This document shows, piece by piece, positions 15,503 to 23,641 of a DNA stretch of 33,300 nucleotides. A program made the position numbers and the translations under genes. The stretch is taken from the NCBI GenBank assembly GCA_035945995.1, contig DASYZR010000073.1, positions 1 to 33,300 of the forward strand, written 5' to 3'. The notes below the pieces were generated by a model that ran no database searches, was not told the DNA's origin, and saw only the letters and a program-made list of their open reading frames with translations. Within the stretch, counting starts at the first letter, position 1. Each line of letters begins with the position of its first letter. The stretch comes from a bacterium (lineage in GTDB: Bacteria > Sysuimicrobiota > Sysuimicrobiia > Sysuimicrobiales > Segetimicrobiaceae).

Positions 15503-17218
15503 GTGACCGGCACCCGGCTCGAACTCTCGGCGCACGACGCAGACGCGGCGGCCGTCCAGGCGCGCCTCGAAGGGCTCACGCGCGACCGCTTCGTCGAGCG
15601 GCTGTGGGCCCGCGACGCCGGCCTGTGGACGCAGGACCCCGCGGGGCAGGCCGCGGTGCGCGACGGGCTCGGGTGGCTGCGGGCGCCGGCCACGATGACC
15701 GCGGCGCTCGGCGACCTGCAGCGCTTCGCCGCCGGCGCGCGGGACGCCGGCTACCACCAGGTGCTGCACATGGGAATGGGCGGCAGCAGCCTCGCGCCGC
15801 TGGTCTTCCAGCGTACTTTCCCCGACGCGCCGGGGCTGCGGCTGTCCGTGCTCGACACCACCGATCCCGCGACGATTCTGGCCGAAGACCGGCGGGCGGC
15901 GAGTGCTGCGACGCTGTTCATCGTCGCGAGCAAATCCGGCACCACCGCGGAGCCGCTCGCGTTCGGCGAGTACTTCTACGCGCGGCGGCGGGCCGCGGCC
16001 GGCGAACGCGCGGCTGGGGACTTCGTGGTGATCACCGACGCGGGCACGCCGCTCGCCGCGCAGGCCGAAGCGCGGCGATACCGCCGCGTGTTCACCAATG
16101 CCTCCGACGTCGGCGGCCGCTACTCGGCCCTCACGTATTTCGGCCTCGTCCCCGCCGTCCTCGCCGGCGCGGACGCGGCGGGCGTGCTCGACCGGGCCGC
16201 GCGCATGGCCGAGGCGTGCGCGCCCGCGGCGGCGCCCGCGCACAATCCCGGCGTCCACCTCGGCGCCGTCATGGGCGAGCTGGCCCGGCGGGGGCGGGAC
16301 AAAGTCACGTTGGTCGTCGCGGACCCGGTCGCCACGCTCGGCACCTGGCTGGAACAGCTCCTGGCAGAGAGCACCGGCAAGCACGGCACGGGCCTGCTGC
16401 CCGTCGCCGACGAGCCGCTCGGCGCGCCCGGCGCGTACGGCCCGGACCGGTTGTTCGTGCGCGTCCGCCTGGGCGGTGGCCGCGACGAGCGGGTTGACGG
16501 GGCCCTCGACGCACTGCGGCGCGCCGGACATCCCGTCGTCACGCTCGAGATGAGCGATCCGCTCGACGTCGGGCAGGAGTTCTTCCGCTGGGAGATCGCG
16601 ACGGCGACCGCCGGGGCGATCCTCGGGATCAACGCGTTCGACCAACCCAACGTGCAGGAGAGCAAGGAGAACACGAATCGCCTGCTGGACGTGGTGCGCC
16701 GCGACGGCCGGCTGCCGGAGCCCGCGCCGTCCCTCCAGGACGGGGCGCTCGCAGTGTACGCCGAGCGCCCCGGGGACGATCTTGCCGCGACGCTGGCCCG
16801 GTTCCTCGCCGCGCGGCACCCGGGGGATTATCTCGCCCTCCTCGCCTACCTCACCGAAACGCCCGAGACCCACCGCCGGCTCCAGGCGATCCGGGCGCGT
16901 CTGCGCGATGCCACGCGGCTGGCGACCACGCTCGGCTACGGCCCCCGCTACCTGCACTCGACCGGCCAGTACCACAAGGGCGGCCCCGCGACCGGCCTGT
17001 TCGTGCAGATCACCGCGGACGAGACGGACGACGCGGCCGTCCCCGGTCAGCCCTACACCTTCGGCGTCTTCAAACGCGCCCAGGCCCTCGGCGATCTCGA
17101 GGCGCTGCGCCGCCACGGCCAGCGGGCGCTGCGCGTGCATCTCAGCGGACCGATCGAGGCCGCGCTCGCGCGGCTCGACGAGCTGACCGCCGCGGCTCTC
17201 GGGCCCTCGGCGTCGTGA
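15503..17218 (+). CDS. pgi: Glucose-6-phosphate isomerase, of the kind found fused to transaldolase but here separate
   Basis: 571 residues from GTG 15503 with GAGGAC upstream. It interconverts glucose 6-phosphate and fructose 6-phosphate. Visible SIS-fold and active-site motifs are HMGMGGSSLAPLVF (89-102), VASKSGTTAEPLAF (141-154), AESTGKHGTGLLPV (288-301, with the likely catalytic Glu289), DQPNVQESK (380-388) and YLHSTGQYHKGGPATG (483-498, with His485 and Lys492). The sequence style, including the opening RFVERLWARDAGLW, matches the C-terminal half of bifunctional transaldolase/phosphoglucose isomerase proteins, but no transaldolase domain precedes it. The stop overlaps the start of zwf by four bases (GTGA), so it heads a pgi-zwf-SDR operon. 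It is divergent from the S9 peptidase across a 171-base spacer in which I see no clear promoter. Confidence 0.92.
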   Translation: MTGTRLELSAHDADAAAVQARLEGLTRDRFVERLWARDAGLWTQDPAGQAAVRDGLGWLRAPATMTAALGDLQRFAAGARDAGYHQVLHMGMGGSSLAPLVFQRTFPDAPGLRLSVLDTTDPATILAEDRRAASAATLFIVASKSGTTAEPLAFGEYFYARRRAAAGERAAGDFVVITDAGTPLAAQAEARRYRRVFTNASDVGGRYSALTYFGLVPAVLAGADAAGVLDRAARMAEACAPAAAPAHNPGVHLGAVMGELARRGRDKVTLVVADPVATLGTWLEQLLAESTGKHGTGLLPVADEPLGAPGAYGPDRLFVRVRLGGGRDERVDGALDALRRAGHPVVTLEMSDPLDVGQEFFRWEIATATAGAILGINAFDQPNVQESKENTNRLLDVVRRDGRLPEPAPSLQDGALAVYAERPGDDLAATLARFLAARHPGDYLALLAYLTETPETHRRLQAIRARLRDATRLATTLGYGPRYLHSTGQYHKGGPATGLFVQITADETDDAAVPGQPYTFGVFKRAQALGDLEALRRHGQRALRVHLSGPIEAALARLDELTAAALGPSAS

Positions 17219-18792
17219 GCGCGGGCGGCGACGGCGGGCCGCGGGCGGGTCCCCGCCCGCGCCCGTCCGATCACGGCGCCGCCGGGCGTGCCCGCCCCGG
17301 GGCCACGCTCTTCGTCATTGCCGGCACCACCGGGGATCTCGCGGCCCGCAAACTGCTTCCCGCGCTCTACAACCTGTTTGTCGAGGAGTGGCTGCCGGAT
17401 CACTTCGCCGCGATCGGCGTCGGCCGCGGCGCGTTGGACGACGAGGCCTTCCGGCGGCGCGCGCGCGAAAGCGTGGACCAGTTTTCGCGGCGGGGACGGG
17501 CGGACGAGGCGCGCTGGAGCGCGCTCGCTCCAGCGCTCACGTACCTCCGCGGCGACCTCGCGACCCCCGCGACCACGCGGGCGCTGGCGGCGGCCCTCGC
17601 CGCGGCGGAACAGCGGTGGCGCACGCCGGCGCAGCGGATCTTTTACCTGGCGACGCCGCCGGGGGCGGTCGAACCGATCGTCGAAGGCCTCGCAGCCGCG
17701 GGATTGGCCGCGGAGCGGGCCCGCCTGGTGGTGGAAAAGCCGTTCGGGCGTGACCTCGGCTCGGCCCGCGCGCTGACCGCGGCACTCGGCCGCGTCTTCA
17801 CCGAGCGGCAGATCTTCCGGATCGACCACTACCTCGGCAAAGACACGGTCCAGAACATCCTCGCCCTCCGGTTCGGCAATGCCCTCTACGAGCCGGTGTG
17901 GGACCGGCGGTATCTGGACCACGTGCAGATCACCGTCGCCGAGACCGTCGGCGTCGAGAGTCGCGGCGCGTTCTACGACGCGACCGGCGCGCTGCGCGAC
18001 ATGGTGCAGAACCACCTGCTGCAGATCTGCTGCCTGATCGCGATGGAGCCGCCGGTATCCTTCGACGCCGATGAGGTGCGGAACAAGACGATGGACGTGC
18101 TGCGGGCCGTGCGGCCGCTCGGCGACGGCGCCGCGGCCGCGGTGCGCGGCCAGTATGGGCCGGGCACGATTGACGGCGCGCCGGTGCCGGGATACCGCGC
18201 GGAGCCCGGCATCCCGCCCGACTCCGGCACGGAAACCTTTGCCGCCCTCCGGCTGTTCGTGGACAACTGGCGATGGCAGGGCGTCCCGTTCTACCTGCGG
18301 ACCGGCAAGCGGATGCCGGTCAAAGCCACCGAGATCGTGATCCAGTTCCAGCCCGCGCCGCACCTGCCGTTTCCGCCGGCGACCGTCGAACACTGGCAGC
18401 CCAACCGGCTCATTCTGCGCATTCAGCCCGACGAGGGCGTTGTGCTGCGGTTCCAGGCGAAGCGCCCCGGACCCGTCATGCACCTCGATACGGCGGACAT
18501 GCGGTTCGACTACGGCCGCGCGTTCGGCGGTGAACCGCCCGAAGCCTACGAGACGCTGCTGCTCGACGTCATGTGGGGCGATGCCACGCTGTTCATGCGC
18601 GCCGACCAGGTCGAGGCGGCCTGGTCGATCGTGCAGCCCGTGCTGGACGCCTGGCAGACCGTCCCGAGCGGAGGGATCGCCACCTATCCGGCGGGCACCT
18701 GGGGGCCCGGCGCCGCGGACACCCTGCCCGGCCGGGACGGGCGGGCCTGGCAGCCGCCGAGCATCACGGAGGAGCATGCCGATGGACCTTGA
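17215..18792 (+). CDS. zwf: Glucose-6-phosphate 1-dehydrogenase
   Basis: 525 residues from GTG 17215. It catalyses NAD(P)+-dependent oxidation of glucose 6-phosphate to 6-phosphogluconolactone, the first oxidative pentose phosphate step. The nucleotide-binding loop is GTTGDLAARKL (37-47), in place of the usual GASGDL. EKPFGRDL (174-181) and the signature RIDHYLGKDTVQNI (202-215) bind substrate, and His267 in DMVQNHLLQ is the expected catalytic base. C-terminal features include FYLRTGKRMPVK and QPDEGVVLRFQAK. The first 28 residues are a low-complexity Gly/Pro/Arg extension. It overlaps pgi by 4 bases and the following SDR by 11, a tightly coupled operon. No gnd or pgl gene is in the window. 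Confidence 0.95.
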   Translation: MSAGGDGGPRAGPRPRPSDHGAAGRARPGATLFVIAGTTGDLAARKLLPALYNLFVEEWLPDHFAAIGVGRGALDDEAFRRRARESVDQFSRRGRADEARWSALAPALTYLRGDLATPATTRALAAALAAAEQRWRTPAQRIFYLATPPGAVEPIVEGLAAAGLAAERARLVVEKPFGRDLGSARALTAALGRVFTERQIFRIDHYLGKDTVQNILALRFGNALYEPVWDRRYLDHVQITVAETVGVESRGAFYDATGALRDMVQNHLLQICCLIAMEPPVSFDADEVRNKTMDVLRAVRPLGDGAAAAVRGQYGPGTIDGAPVPGYRAEPGIPPDSGTETFAALRLFVDNWRWQGVPFYLRTGKRMPVKATEIVIQFQPAPHLPFPPATVEHWQPNRLILRIQPDEGVVLRFQAKRPGPVMHLDTADMRFDYGRAFGGEPPEAYETLLLDVMWGDATLFMRADQVEAAWSIVQPVLDAWQTVPSGGIATYPAGTWGPGAADTLPGRDGRAWQPPSITEEHADGP

Positions 18793-19564
18793 GCTGCACG
18801 GCCGGCGCGCCGTCGTTACCGGCGCCAACTCCGGCATCGGCCGGGCGATCGCGCTCGCCCTCGCCGGCGAGGGGGCGCGCGTCTGCGTGAATTACGTCGT
18901 CGCCCCGGACGCGGCGCAGGCGGTGGTCACCGAGGTCGCGGCGTCCGGCGGCACGGCGATCGCCGCCCGGGCGGACGTCTCGGACCCGGGCGAGGTAGCG
19001 CGAATGTTCGCGGACGTCGAGCGTGCCTGGGGCGGCGTCGATGTGCTCGTCAACAACGCGGGCATCGACGGCGGGCGCGTCGCCGCGTGGGACCAGGCGC
19101 CGGATGCCTGGCGCCGGGTGCTCGAGATTAACCTCACCGGCGCCTACCTCTGCGCCCGCGAGGCCCTGCGTCGCATGGTGCCGGCGCGGCGCGGCGTGGT
19201 GCTGAGCCTGACGTCGGTGCACGAACGGATCCCGTGGACCGGGTACAGCGCCTACACGGCGAGCAAGGCCGGGCTCAGCATGCTCACGAAGACGCTGGCC
19301 CAAGAGGCGGCGCCGGCGGGCGTCCGGGTGCTGGCGCTCGCGCCCGGAGCCATCCAGACGCCGATCAACCGCGACGTGTGGAGCGATCCCGCGCAGTTGC
19401 AGGACCTGCTGACGAAAATCCCGATGGGGCGCCTCGGCACGCCCGAGGAGATCGCGCGGATGGTCGCGGTCCTGGTCTCCGACGTCGCCGGATACGTGAC
19501 CGGGACGACGCTCTTCGTGGACGGGGGGATGACGCTGTACCCGTCGTTCATGCGCGGCGGATAG
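18782..19564 (+). CDS. Short-chain dehydrogenase, glucose 1-dehydrogenase-like
   Basis: 260 residues, classical SDR size. The Rossmann motif is TGANSGIG (13-20), NNAG lies at 91-94, and the catalytic residues are Ser145, Tyr158 and Lys162 in SLTSVHERIPWTGYSAYTASK. The C-terminus FVDGGMTLYPSFMRGG closely resembles the conserved end of Bacillus-type glucose 1-dehydrogenases (DGGMT.YPSF), supporting oxidation of glucose or another aldose to its lactone. Start ATG 18782 follows GGAGGAG by 7 bases; another in-frame ATG lies at 18776. It overlaps zwf by 11 bases. In the operon with pgi and zwf it would provide a parallel, non-phosphorylated glucose oxidation route. Specificity is inferred from motif similarity only. 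Confidence 0.88.
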   Translation: MDLELHGRRAVVTGANSGIGRAIALALAGEGARVCVNYVVAPDAAQAVVTEVAASGGTAIAARADVSDPGEVARMFADVERAWGGVDVLVNNAGIDGGRVAAWDQAPDAWRRVLEINLTGAYLCAREALRRMVPARRGVVLSLTSVHERIPWTGYSAYTASKAGLSMLTKTLAQEAAPAGVRVLALAPGAIQTPINRDVWSDPAQLQDLLTKIPMGRLGTPEEIARMVAVLVSDVAGYVTGTTLFVDGGMTLYPSFMRGG

Positions 19565-19578
19565 GGAGTTTCGCCGCG

Positions 19579-20460
19579 TCAGATCCGGAGCCGCGGATCC
19601 AAGATGTCCCGGAGTCCGTCGCCCACGAGGTTCATGCCGACAACGGTCAGTGTAATCGCGAGGCCGGGAAACACGGCGGTCCACCAGGCGTCGCGCAGGT
19701 ACTGACGGGCGCCGCTCAGCATCGCCCCCCACTCCGGCGTCGGCGGCTGCGCGCCGAGGCCGATGTAGGAGAGGCCGGCGGCGATGAGAATGTTCACGCC
19801 GACCCCGAGCGTCGCGAGCACCAGAATCGGCGCGGTGATGTTACGGAGGATGTGGCGGATCATCAGCCGGCCGGTCGTGGCGCCGGCCGCGCGCGCGGCT
19901 TCCACGTATTCCATCCGGCGCACGGCCAGCGTGGATCCGCGCACGGTGCGGGCATACACCGGGATGGCGCCGATGCCGACGGCGAGCATGACGTTGGTCA
20001 AGTTGGGGCCGAGCGCCGCCACGATCGCGATCGCGAGCAGAATGCCGGGAAACGCGAGCAGCACGTCCGTGGCGCGCATGAGCGCCGCGTCGCAGAGGCC
20101 TCCGTAAAAACCCGCCAGCAGGCCGCCGGCGATGCCCGCGGCGGCGGCGATCCCCACCCCGACGAGGCCGACCTGGAGCGAGACGCGACTCCCGTAGACG
20201 ACGCGGCTGAGCACGTCGCGGCCCAACTCGTCGGTCCCGAAGAGATGGGCGCGGGAGGGCGGCGACAGGACGGCGTCGATCTCGGGTGCGATCGGGTCGC
20301 GCGGCGCGATCCAGGGTGCGAGCAGGGCCGTCGCGAGAAACGCGCACGTCAGTACCACGCCGGTCATCGTCGCGGGACTCCCGAGAACGCGGTGGAGCAC
20401 CCGTTGCCGCCGGGTCCTCGCACTGGAGGAGGCCGCCGGCCCCGGCCGCACCGCGCTCAT
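19579..20460 (-). CDS. Dipeptide/oligopeptide ABC transporter permease, DppC/OppC type
   Basis: 293 residues. An N-terminal cytoplasmic tail and first membrane helix (VVLTCAFLATALLAPWIAP) are followed by the OppC-type linker ending FGTDELGRDVLSRVVYGSR. The permease core carries the EAA loop EYVEAARAAGATTGRLMIRHILRN, which contacts the ATPase. It ends DGLRDILDPRLRI, the standard DppC C-terminus. Start ATG 20460 overlaps the stop of the DppB-type gene by four bases (ATGA). The open frame continues further upstream, but that part overlaps the preceding gene. It forms a heterodimeric channel with the product of 20457-21377. Confidence 0.94.
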   Translation of the reverse strand: MSAVRPGPAASSSARTRRQRVLHRVLGSPATMTGVVLTCAFLATALLAPWIAPRDPIAPEIDAVLSPPSRAHLFGTDELGRDVLSRVVYGSRVSLQVGLVGVGIAAAAGIAGGLLAGFYGGLCDAALMRATDVLLAFPGILLAIAIVAALGPNLTNVMLAVGIGAIPVYARTVRGSTLAVRRMEYVEAARAAGATTGRLMIRHILRNITAPILVLATLGVGVNILIAAGLSYIGLGAQPPTPEWGAMLSGARQYLRDAWWTAVFPGLAITLTVVGMNLVGDGLRDILDPRLRI

Positions 20461-21377
20461 TCGTATGTGATCCGCGGATCCAACACGAGGTACGCCACGT
20501 CGACGGCAAGGTTCACGAGGGCGTAGACCGCGGCGGCGAACAGCACGATGCCCTGGATCACCGGGAAATCGCGGGCCTGCACGGCGGTGACGGCAAACCG
20601 GCCGAGGCCCGACCGCGCGAACACGGATTCCACGATCACGGCGCCGCCGAGCAGCGTGCCGAACTGCACGCCCATCACCGTGACGACGGGGATGAGGGCG
20701 TTCCGCAGGGCGTGGCGGAACAGCACGCGGGCGCCCGAGGCGCCTTTGGCCCGCGCGGTCCGGACGAACTCGCTCGGCAGCACCTCGAGCAGGCTCGCGC
20801 GGGTGAGCCGCGCCAGCACCGCGGCGGCCTGCGCGCCGAGTGTGACCGCGGGCAGCACAAGAGCCTGCCACTCGTTCCCCCCGGCGATCGGGAACCAGCG
20901 CAGTGCGAGCCCAAACGCGAGGATCAGGAGCAGCCCCAGCCAGAAGGACGGCATGGAGATTCCGATGAGCGAGGCGCTCATCGCGAACGCCTCGGCCACC
21001 CGGCCGCGGCTCATCGCCGCCAGGGCGCCGAGCAGCACTCCCCCGGCGGCCGCGACGGCCATCGCCGCCAGGGTGAGCTCCAACGTCGAGGGAAACCGCT
21101 CCGCGATCTCGCGCACGACCGGCCGCCCCGAGCGGATCGAACGGCCGAGATCGCCACGGAGGACGTTCGCGAGATACCGGCCGTACTGCACCGCGAGCGG
21201 ACGGTCCAGGCCGAGTTCCTGACGGAGTCGCGCCACCTCCGCGGCCGAGGCGTTTTCGCCGAGCATGATCGTGGCCGGATCACCGGGCGTCAGGTGGCTC
21301 ATCAGGAAGACGAGCACGGAGACCGCCAGCAGCACCGGCAGCACCGCGCCGAGGCGCCGGAGGATAAACGGCAGCAT
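20457..21377 (-). CDS. Dipeptide/oligopeptide ABC transporter permease, DppB/OppB type
   Basis: 306 residues starting MLPFILRRLGAVLPVLLAVSVLVFL, the usual first helix of DppB-type permeases. It has the typical periplasmic segment HLTPGDPATIMLGENAS...LRQELGLDRPLAVQY and the DLGRSIRSGRPV motif. The EAA loop is SEFVRTARAKGASGARVLFRHALRN, and the end is the characteristic YLVLDPRITYE. It lies 36 bases downstream of the binding-protein gene and overlaps the DppC-type gene by four bases. No DppD/DppF ATPase gene is present in this operon. Confidence 0.95.
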   Translation of the reverse strand: MLPFILRRLGAVLPVLLAVSVLVFLMSHLTPGDPATIMLGENASAAEVARLRQELGLDRPLAVQYGRYLANVLRGDLGRSIRSGRPVVREIAERFPSTLELTLAAMAVAAAGGVLLGALAAMSRGRVAEAFAMSASLIGISMPSFWLGLLLILAFGLALRWFPIAGGNEWQALVLPAVTLGAQAAAVLARLTRASLLEVLPSEFVRTARAKGASGARVLFRHALRNALIPVVTVMGVQFGTLLGGAVIVESVFARSGLGRFAVTAVQARDFPVIQGIVLFAAAVYALVNLAVDVAYLVLDPRITYE

Positions 21378-21413
21378 CCGTCAGCCCGCAGGGCGCCCGA
21401 AGCTCGGCGCGGC

Positions 21414-22997
21414 CTACCGCTTCGTCAGGTAGGCGTCTCCGAGGAACACGTACCCGTCCGGATGAATCCTGGCGTCCTTGATGACGGACTGGAGCGCGAT
21501 GTAGTTGTAGTTGGTCCACAGAGGGACCCACAGCGCCTGGTCGACGACGTACTTCTGGAGGTCGACGTACAGCGCCGCGCGCTTCGCCGGGTTCGTGGCC
21601 CGCCGGGCCGCGTCGATCAGCGCATCCAGCTTGGGATCGGCATCGTGGCTGAAGTTGAGCCCGCTGCCGATGTTCGCCGAGTCGAACCAGATGTACATGA
21701 TGTCGGGCTCGTTGTACGTATACCCCATGAACTCGGCCTGCTGATCGCCCTTCTTCAGCCGGTCCAGCAGGGTGCCGAACTCGAAGGTCTGGATATCCAT
21801 CTTGACGCCGAACGAGAGGAGATTGGCCTGCACGAGTTGCGCGCTGCGCACGGAGGTATCGCTCGGCGTTGAGAACAGCGTGAACGCGAGCGGCCGGCCG
21901 CCCTTCTGCAGCACACCGTCCGGCCCGGGCGCGTAGCCGGCTTCGGCGAACAACCGCTTGGCCTTGGCCGGATCATAGTGGGGTGCGTAGGCAACGATCC
22001 CGGGCCAGTAGCCCCAGATGGACGGCGGCAGCGGGCCGTACGCCGGCTCGCCCTGCCCTTCCAGCACCACCTTGACCAGGACGTCCTTGTTGATCGCATA
22101 ATTCATCGCCTGGCGGAGCCGGAGGTCGCTCCACGGCTCGCGCTTGACGTTGAATTCCAGGAACAGCCCCACGCCCTTCCGCAGAAACTTGAAGATCTGA
22201 TACTTCTTGGTCGCGAGCAGCCGGTTGACGTCGTGCGACGGCAGGCCCAACTGACTGACCTCGCCGCTCTCGAACGCCGCGACCTGCGTCGCCGAGTCGG
22301 TGATGATGCGGTACGTGACCTGCTCGATGTAGGCCGGCCCGTGGTGCATGTACGGCGGCCCCCAGGCGAATGCCGGGTCGCGCACCAGTGTGATGTGGTG
22401 GCCCGACGCCCATTCTTTCACCTTGTACGGCCCGTCGCTCACCGGGGCGCGGCCGAACCCGGTCCCCGCGGCATCGGCCGCCTTGACGCTGATCGGCGAC
22501 AGGCGCGGGTCCGTGAGGTTGTTGAGCAGCGGCGCGAACGGCTCTTTGAGGGTCAGGCGCAGCGTCCGCGCATCCACCGCCTCGATGGCCTTTACGGGAC
22601 CGAGCTGCGCCTTCGCGACCGGCGACTTCGTCTCCGGCGCGAGCGCGCGCTCGATCGACGCCTTGACGGCCTGGGCGGTCACCGGCGTGCCGTCCTGGAA
22701 CATCGCGCCCGTCTTGAGCCGGAACGTCCACACCAGCCCGTCGCCGCTGATCGTCCACGACTCGGCGAGCCCGGCCACGACCCGGTTGCTGAAGTCATGC
22801 GCCAGGAGCGGCTGGCCGACCAGTTGGAAGATCGCGGCGGCGACCGCGGCGCCGGTCTTCTGCGGATCCAGGGTATCCGGCTCCTCCGGGATCGCGATCG
22901 TCCAGCTCCCGCCGGCCTGCCCCTGCGCATACAGCGTGGTACCCCATCCGATCGCGGCCACCGCGAGCGCGATGACCGGCGCAACCGTCCGCCGCAT
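21414..22997 (-). CDS. ABC transporter substrate-binding protein (SBP_bac_5)
   Basis: 527 residues with a Sec-type signal peptide (about residues 1-25, MRRTVAPVIALAVAAIGWGTTLYAQ), then the family 5 start SWTIAIPEEPDTLDPQKTG. Family signatures follow: SWTISGDGLVWTFRLKTGAMFQDGTPVTAQAVKASIERA, DGPYKVKEWASGHHITLVR and LRQAMNYAINKDVLVK. There is no lipobox cysteine. GGGGGAGGAC precedes the ATG at 22997. It is the first gene of the binding protein-permease-permease operon (21414 down to 19579). It is clearly different from the two tandem binding proteins at the left edge, which carry RR-type signals. Ligand: probably peptides, not determinable. Confidence 0.93.
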   Translation of the reverse strand: MRRTVAPVIALAVAAIGWGTTLYAQGQAGGSWTIAIPEEPDTLDPQKTGAAVAAAIFQLVGQPLLAHDFSNRVVAGLAESWTISGDGLVWTFRLKTGAMFQDGTPVTAQAVKASIERALAPETKSPVAKAQLGPVKAIEAVDARTLRLTLKEPFAPLLNNLTDPRLSPISVKAADAAGTGFGRAPVSDGPYKVKEWASGHHITLVRDPAFAWGPPYMHHGPAYIEQVTYRIITDSATQVAAFESGEVSQLGLPSHDVNRLLATKKYQIFKFLRKGVGLFLEFNVKREPWSDLRLRQAMNYAINKDVLVKVVLEGQGEPAYGPLPPSIWGYWPGIVAYAPHYDPAKAKRLFAEAGYAPGPDGVLQKGGRPLAFTLFSTPSDTSVRSAQLVQANLLSFGVKMDIQTFEFGTLLDRLKKGDQQAEFMGYTYNEPDIMYIWFDSANIGSGLNFSHDADPKLDALIDAARRATNPAKRAALYVDLQKYVVDQALWVPLWTNYNYIALQSVIKDARIHPDGYVFLGDAYLTKR

Positions 22998-23244
22998 CGA
23001 TCCGTCCTCCCCCGGGGCGCCCCCGATGACGCGGGCCCTGCCGATTCAACCCGCCGCCACCGGCGTCGAACTGTGCACCGCCGCTCATCGGTTCGCGCCG
23101 CGTCTCGGACAGCCCTCCACCACGTCCCGATGCGGCTACAGGAAGGCCCGCGCGGCCGCGCGAACCAGACGACATCCCAGCGGTGCGCTTTCGCCACGCC
23201 GTCGCCCGGACTCGCGCGTACCATCATTTCCGGAGGTGACTTCG

Positions 23245-23625
23245 ATGACGCGTCAGGCCGTTTTCCCGTCCAGCCGTCCCCGTCCCGCTTCGCCGTACTC
23301 GCCCGGCATCCGGTTTAGCAACCTTGTCTTCACCTCCGGGCAGGTCGGCGCCGACGCGACGGGGCGCGTGCCGGCCGATATCCGGGCGCAGACGCAAAAC
23401 TGCCTCGACAATCTGCAGGCGGTGCTCGAAGCGGCCGGAACCGACATGGCGCATGCGCTCAAGGCGACGGTGTTTTTGACGGACATCAACGACTTTGCGG
23501 CGATGAACGACGTCTACCGTGCCGCCTTCCCGGGTGATCTGCCCGCCCGCAGCACCGTCGCCGTCGCGGCACTGGCGCGGCCCGAGTTGAAAGTCGAGAT
23601 CGAGCTGGTCGCCGCGATCCCCTAG
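23245..23625 (+). CDS. ridA: RidA/YjgF/YER057c family enamine/imine deaminase
   Basis: 126 residues, the standard RidA size. It hydrolyses reactive enamines or imines, such as 2-aminoacrylate, that arise from PLP enzymes. Family features are YSPGIRFSNLVFTSGQVGAD near residues 18-37, NLQAVLEAAGTDMAHALKATVFLTD in the middle, and the C-terminal ARSTVAVAALARPELKVEIELVA. The Arg of ARSTV corresponds to the substrate-carboxylate-binding Arg105 of E. coli RidA. A strong GGAGGTGA (23232-23239) lies 5 bases before the ATG. The 247-base spacer to the divergent binding-protein gene contains no other feature I can support. The gene is convergent with the M20 peptidase, 16 bases apart. Confidence 0.92.
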   Translation: MTRQAVFPSSRPRPASPYSPGIRFSNLVFTSGQVGADATGRVPADIRAQTQNCLDNLQAVLEAAGTDMAHALKATVFLTDINDFAAMNDVYRAAFPGDLPARSTVAVAALARPELKVEIELVAAIP

Positions 23626-23641
23626 CCGCCCGACAAAGGCG

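Noticed and set aside
15332-17140. Minus-strand open frame continuing the S9 peptidase upstream for about 600 codons
   Set aside because: It is the antisense of pgi, whose motifs are unmistakable. The peptidase has its own start and ribosome site at 15331. Long antisense frames are expected in GC-rich genes.
20286-21872. 528-codon plus-strand open frame opposite the two permeases
   Set aside because: Translation is His/Arg/Glu-rich with no family features, while the minus strand encodes clear DppB, DppC and binding-protein sequences.
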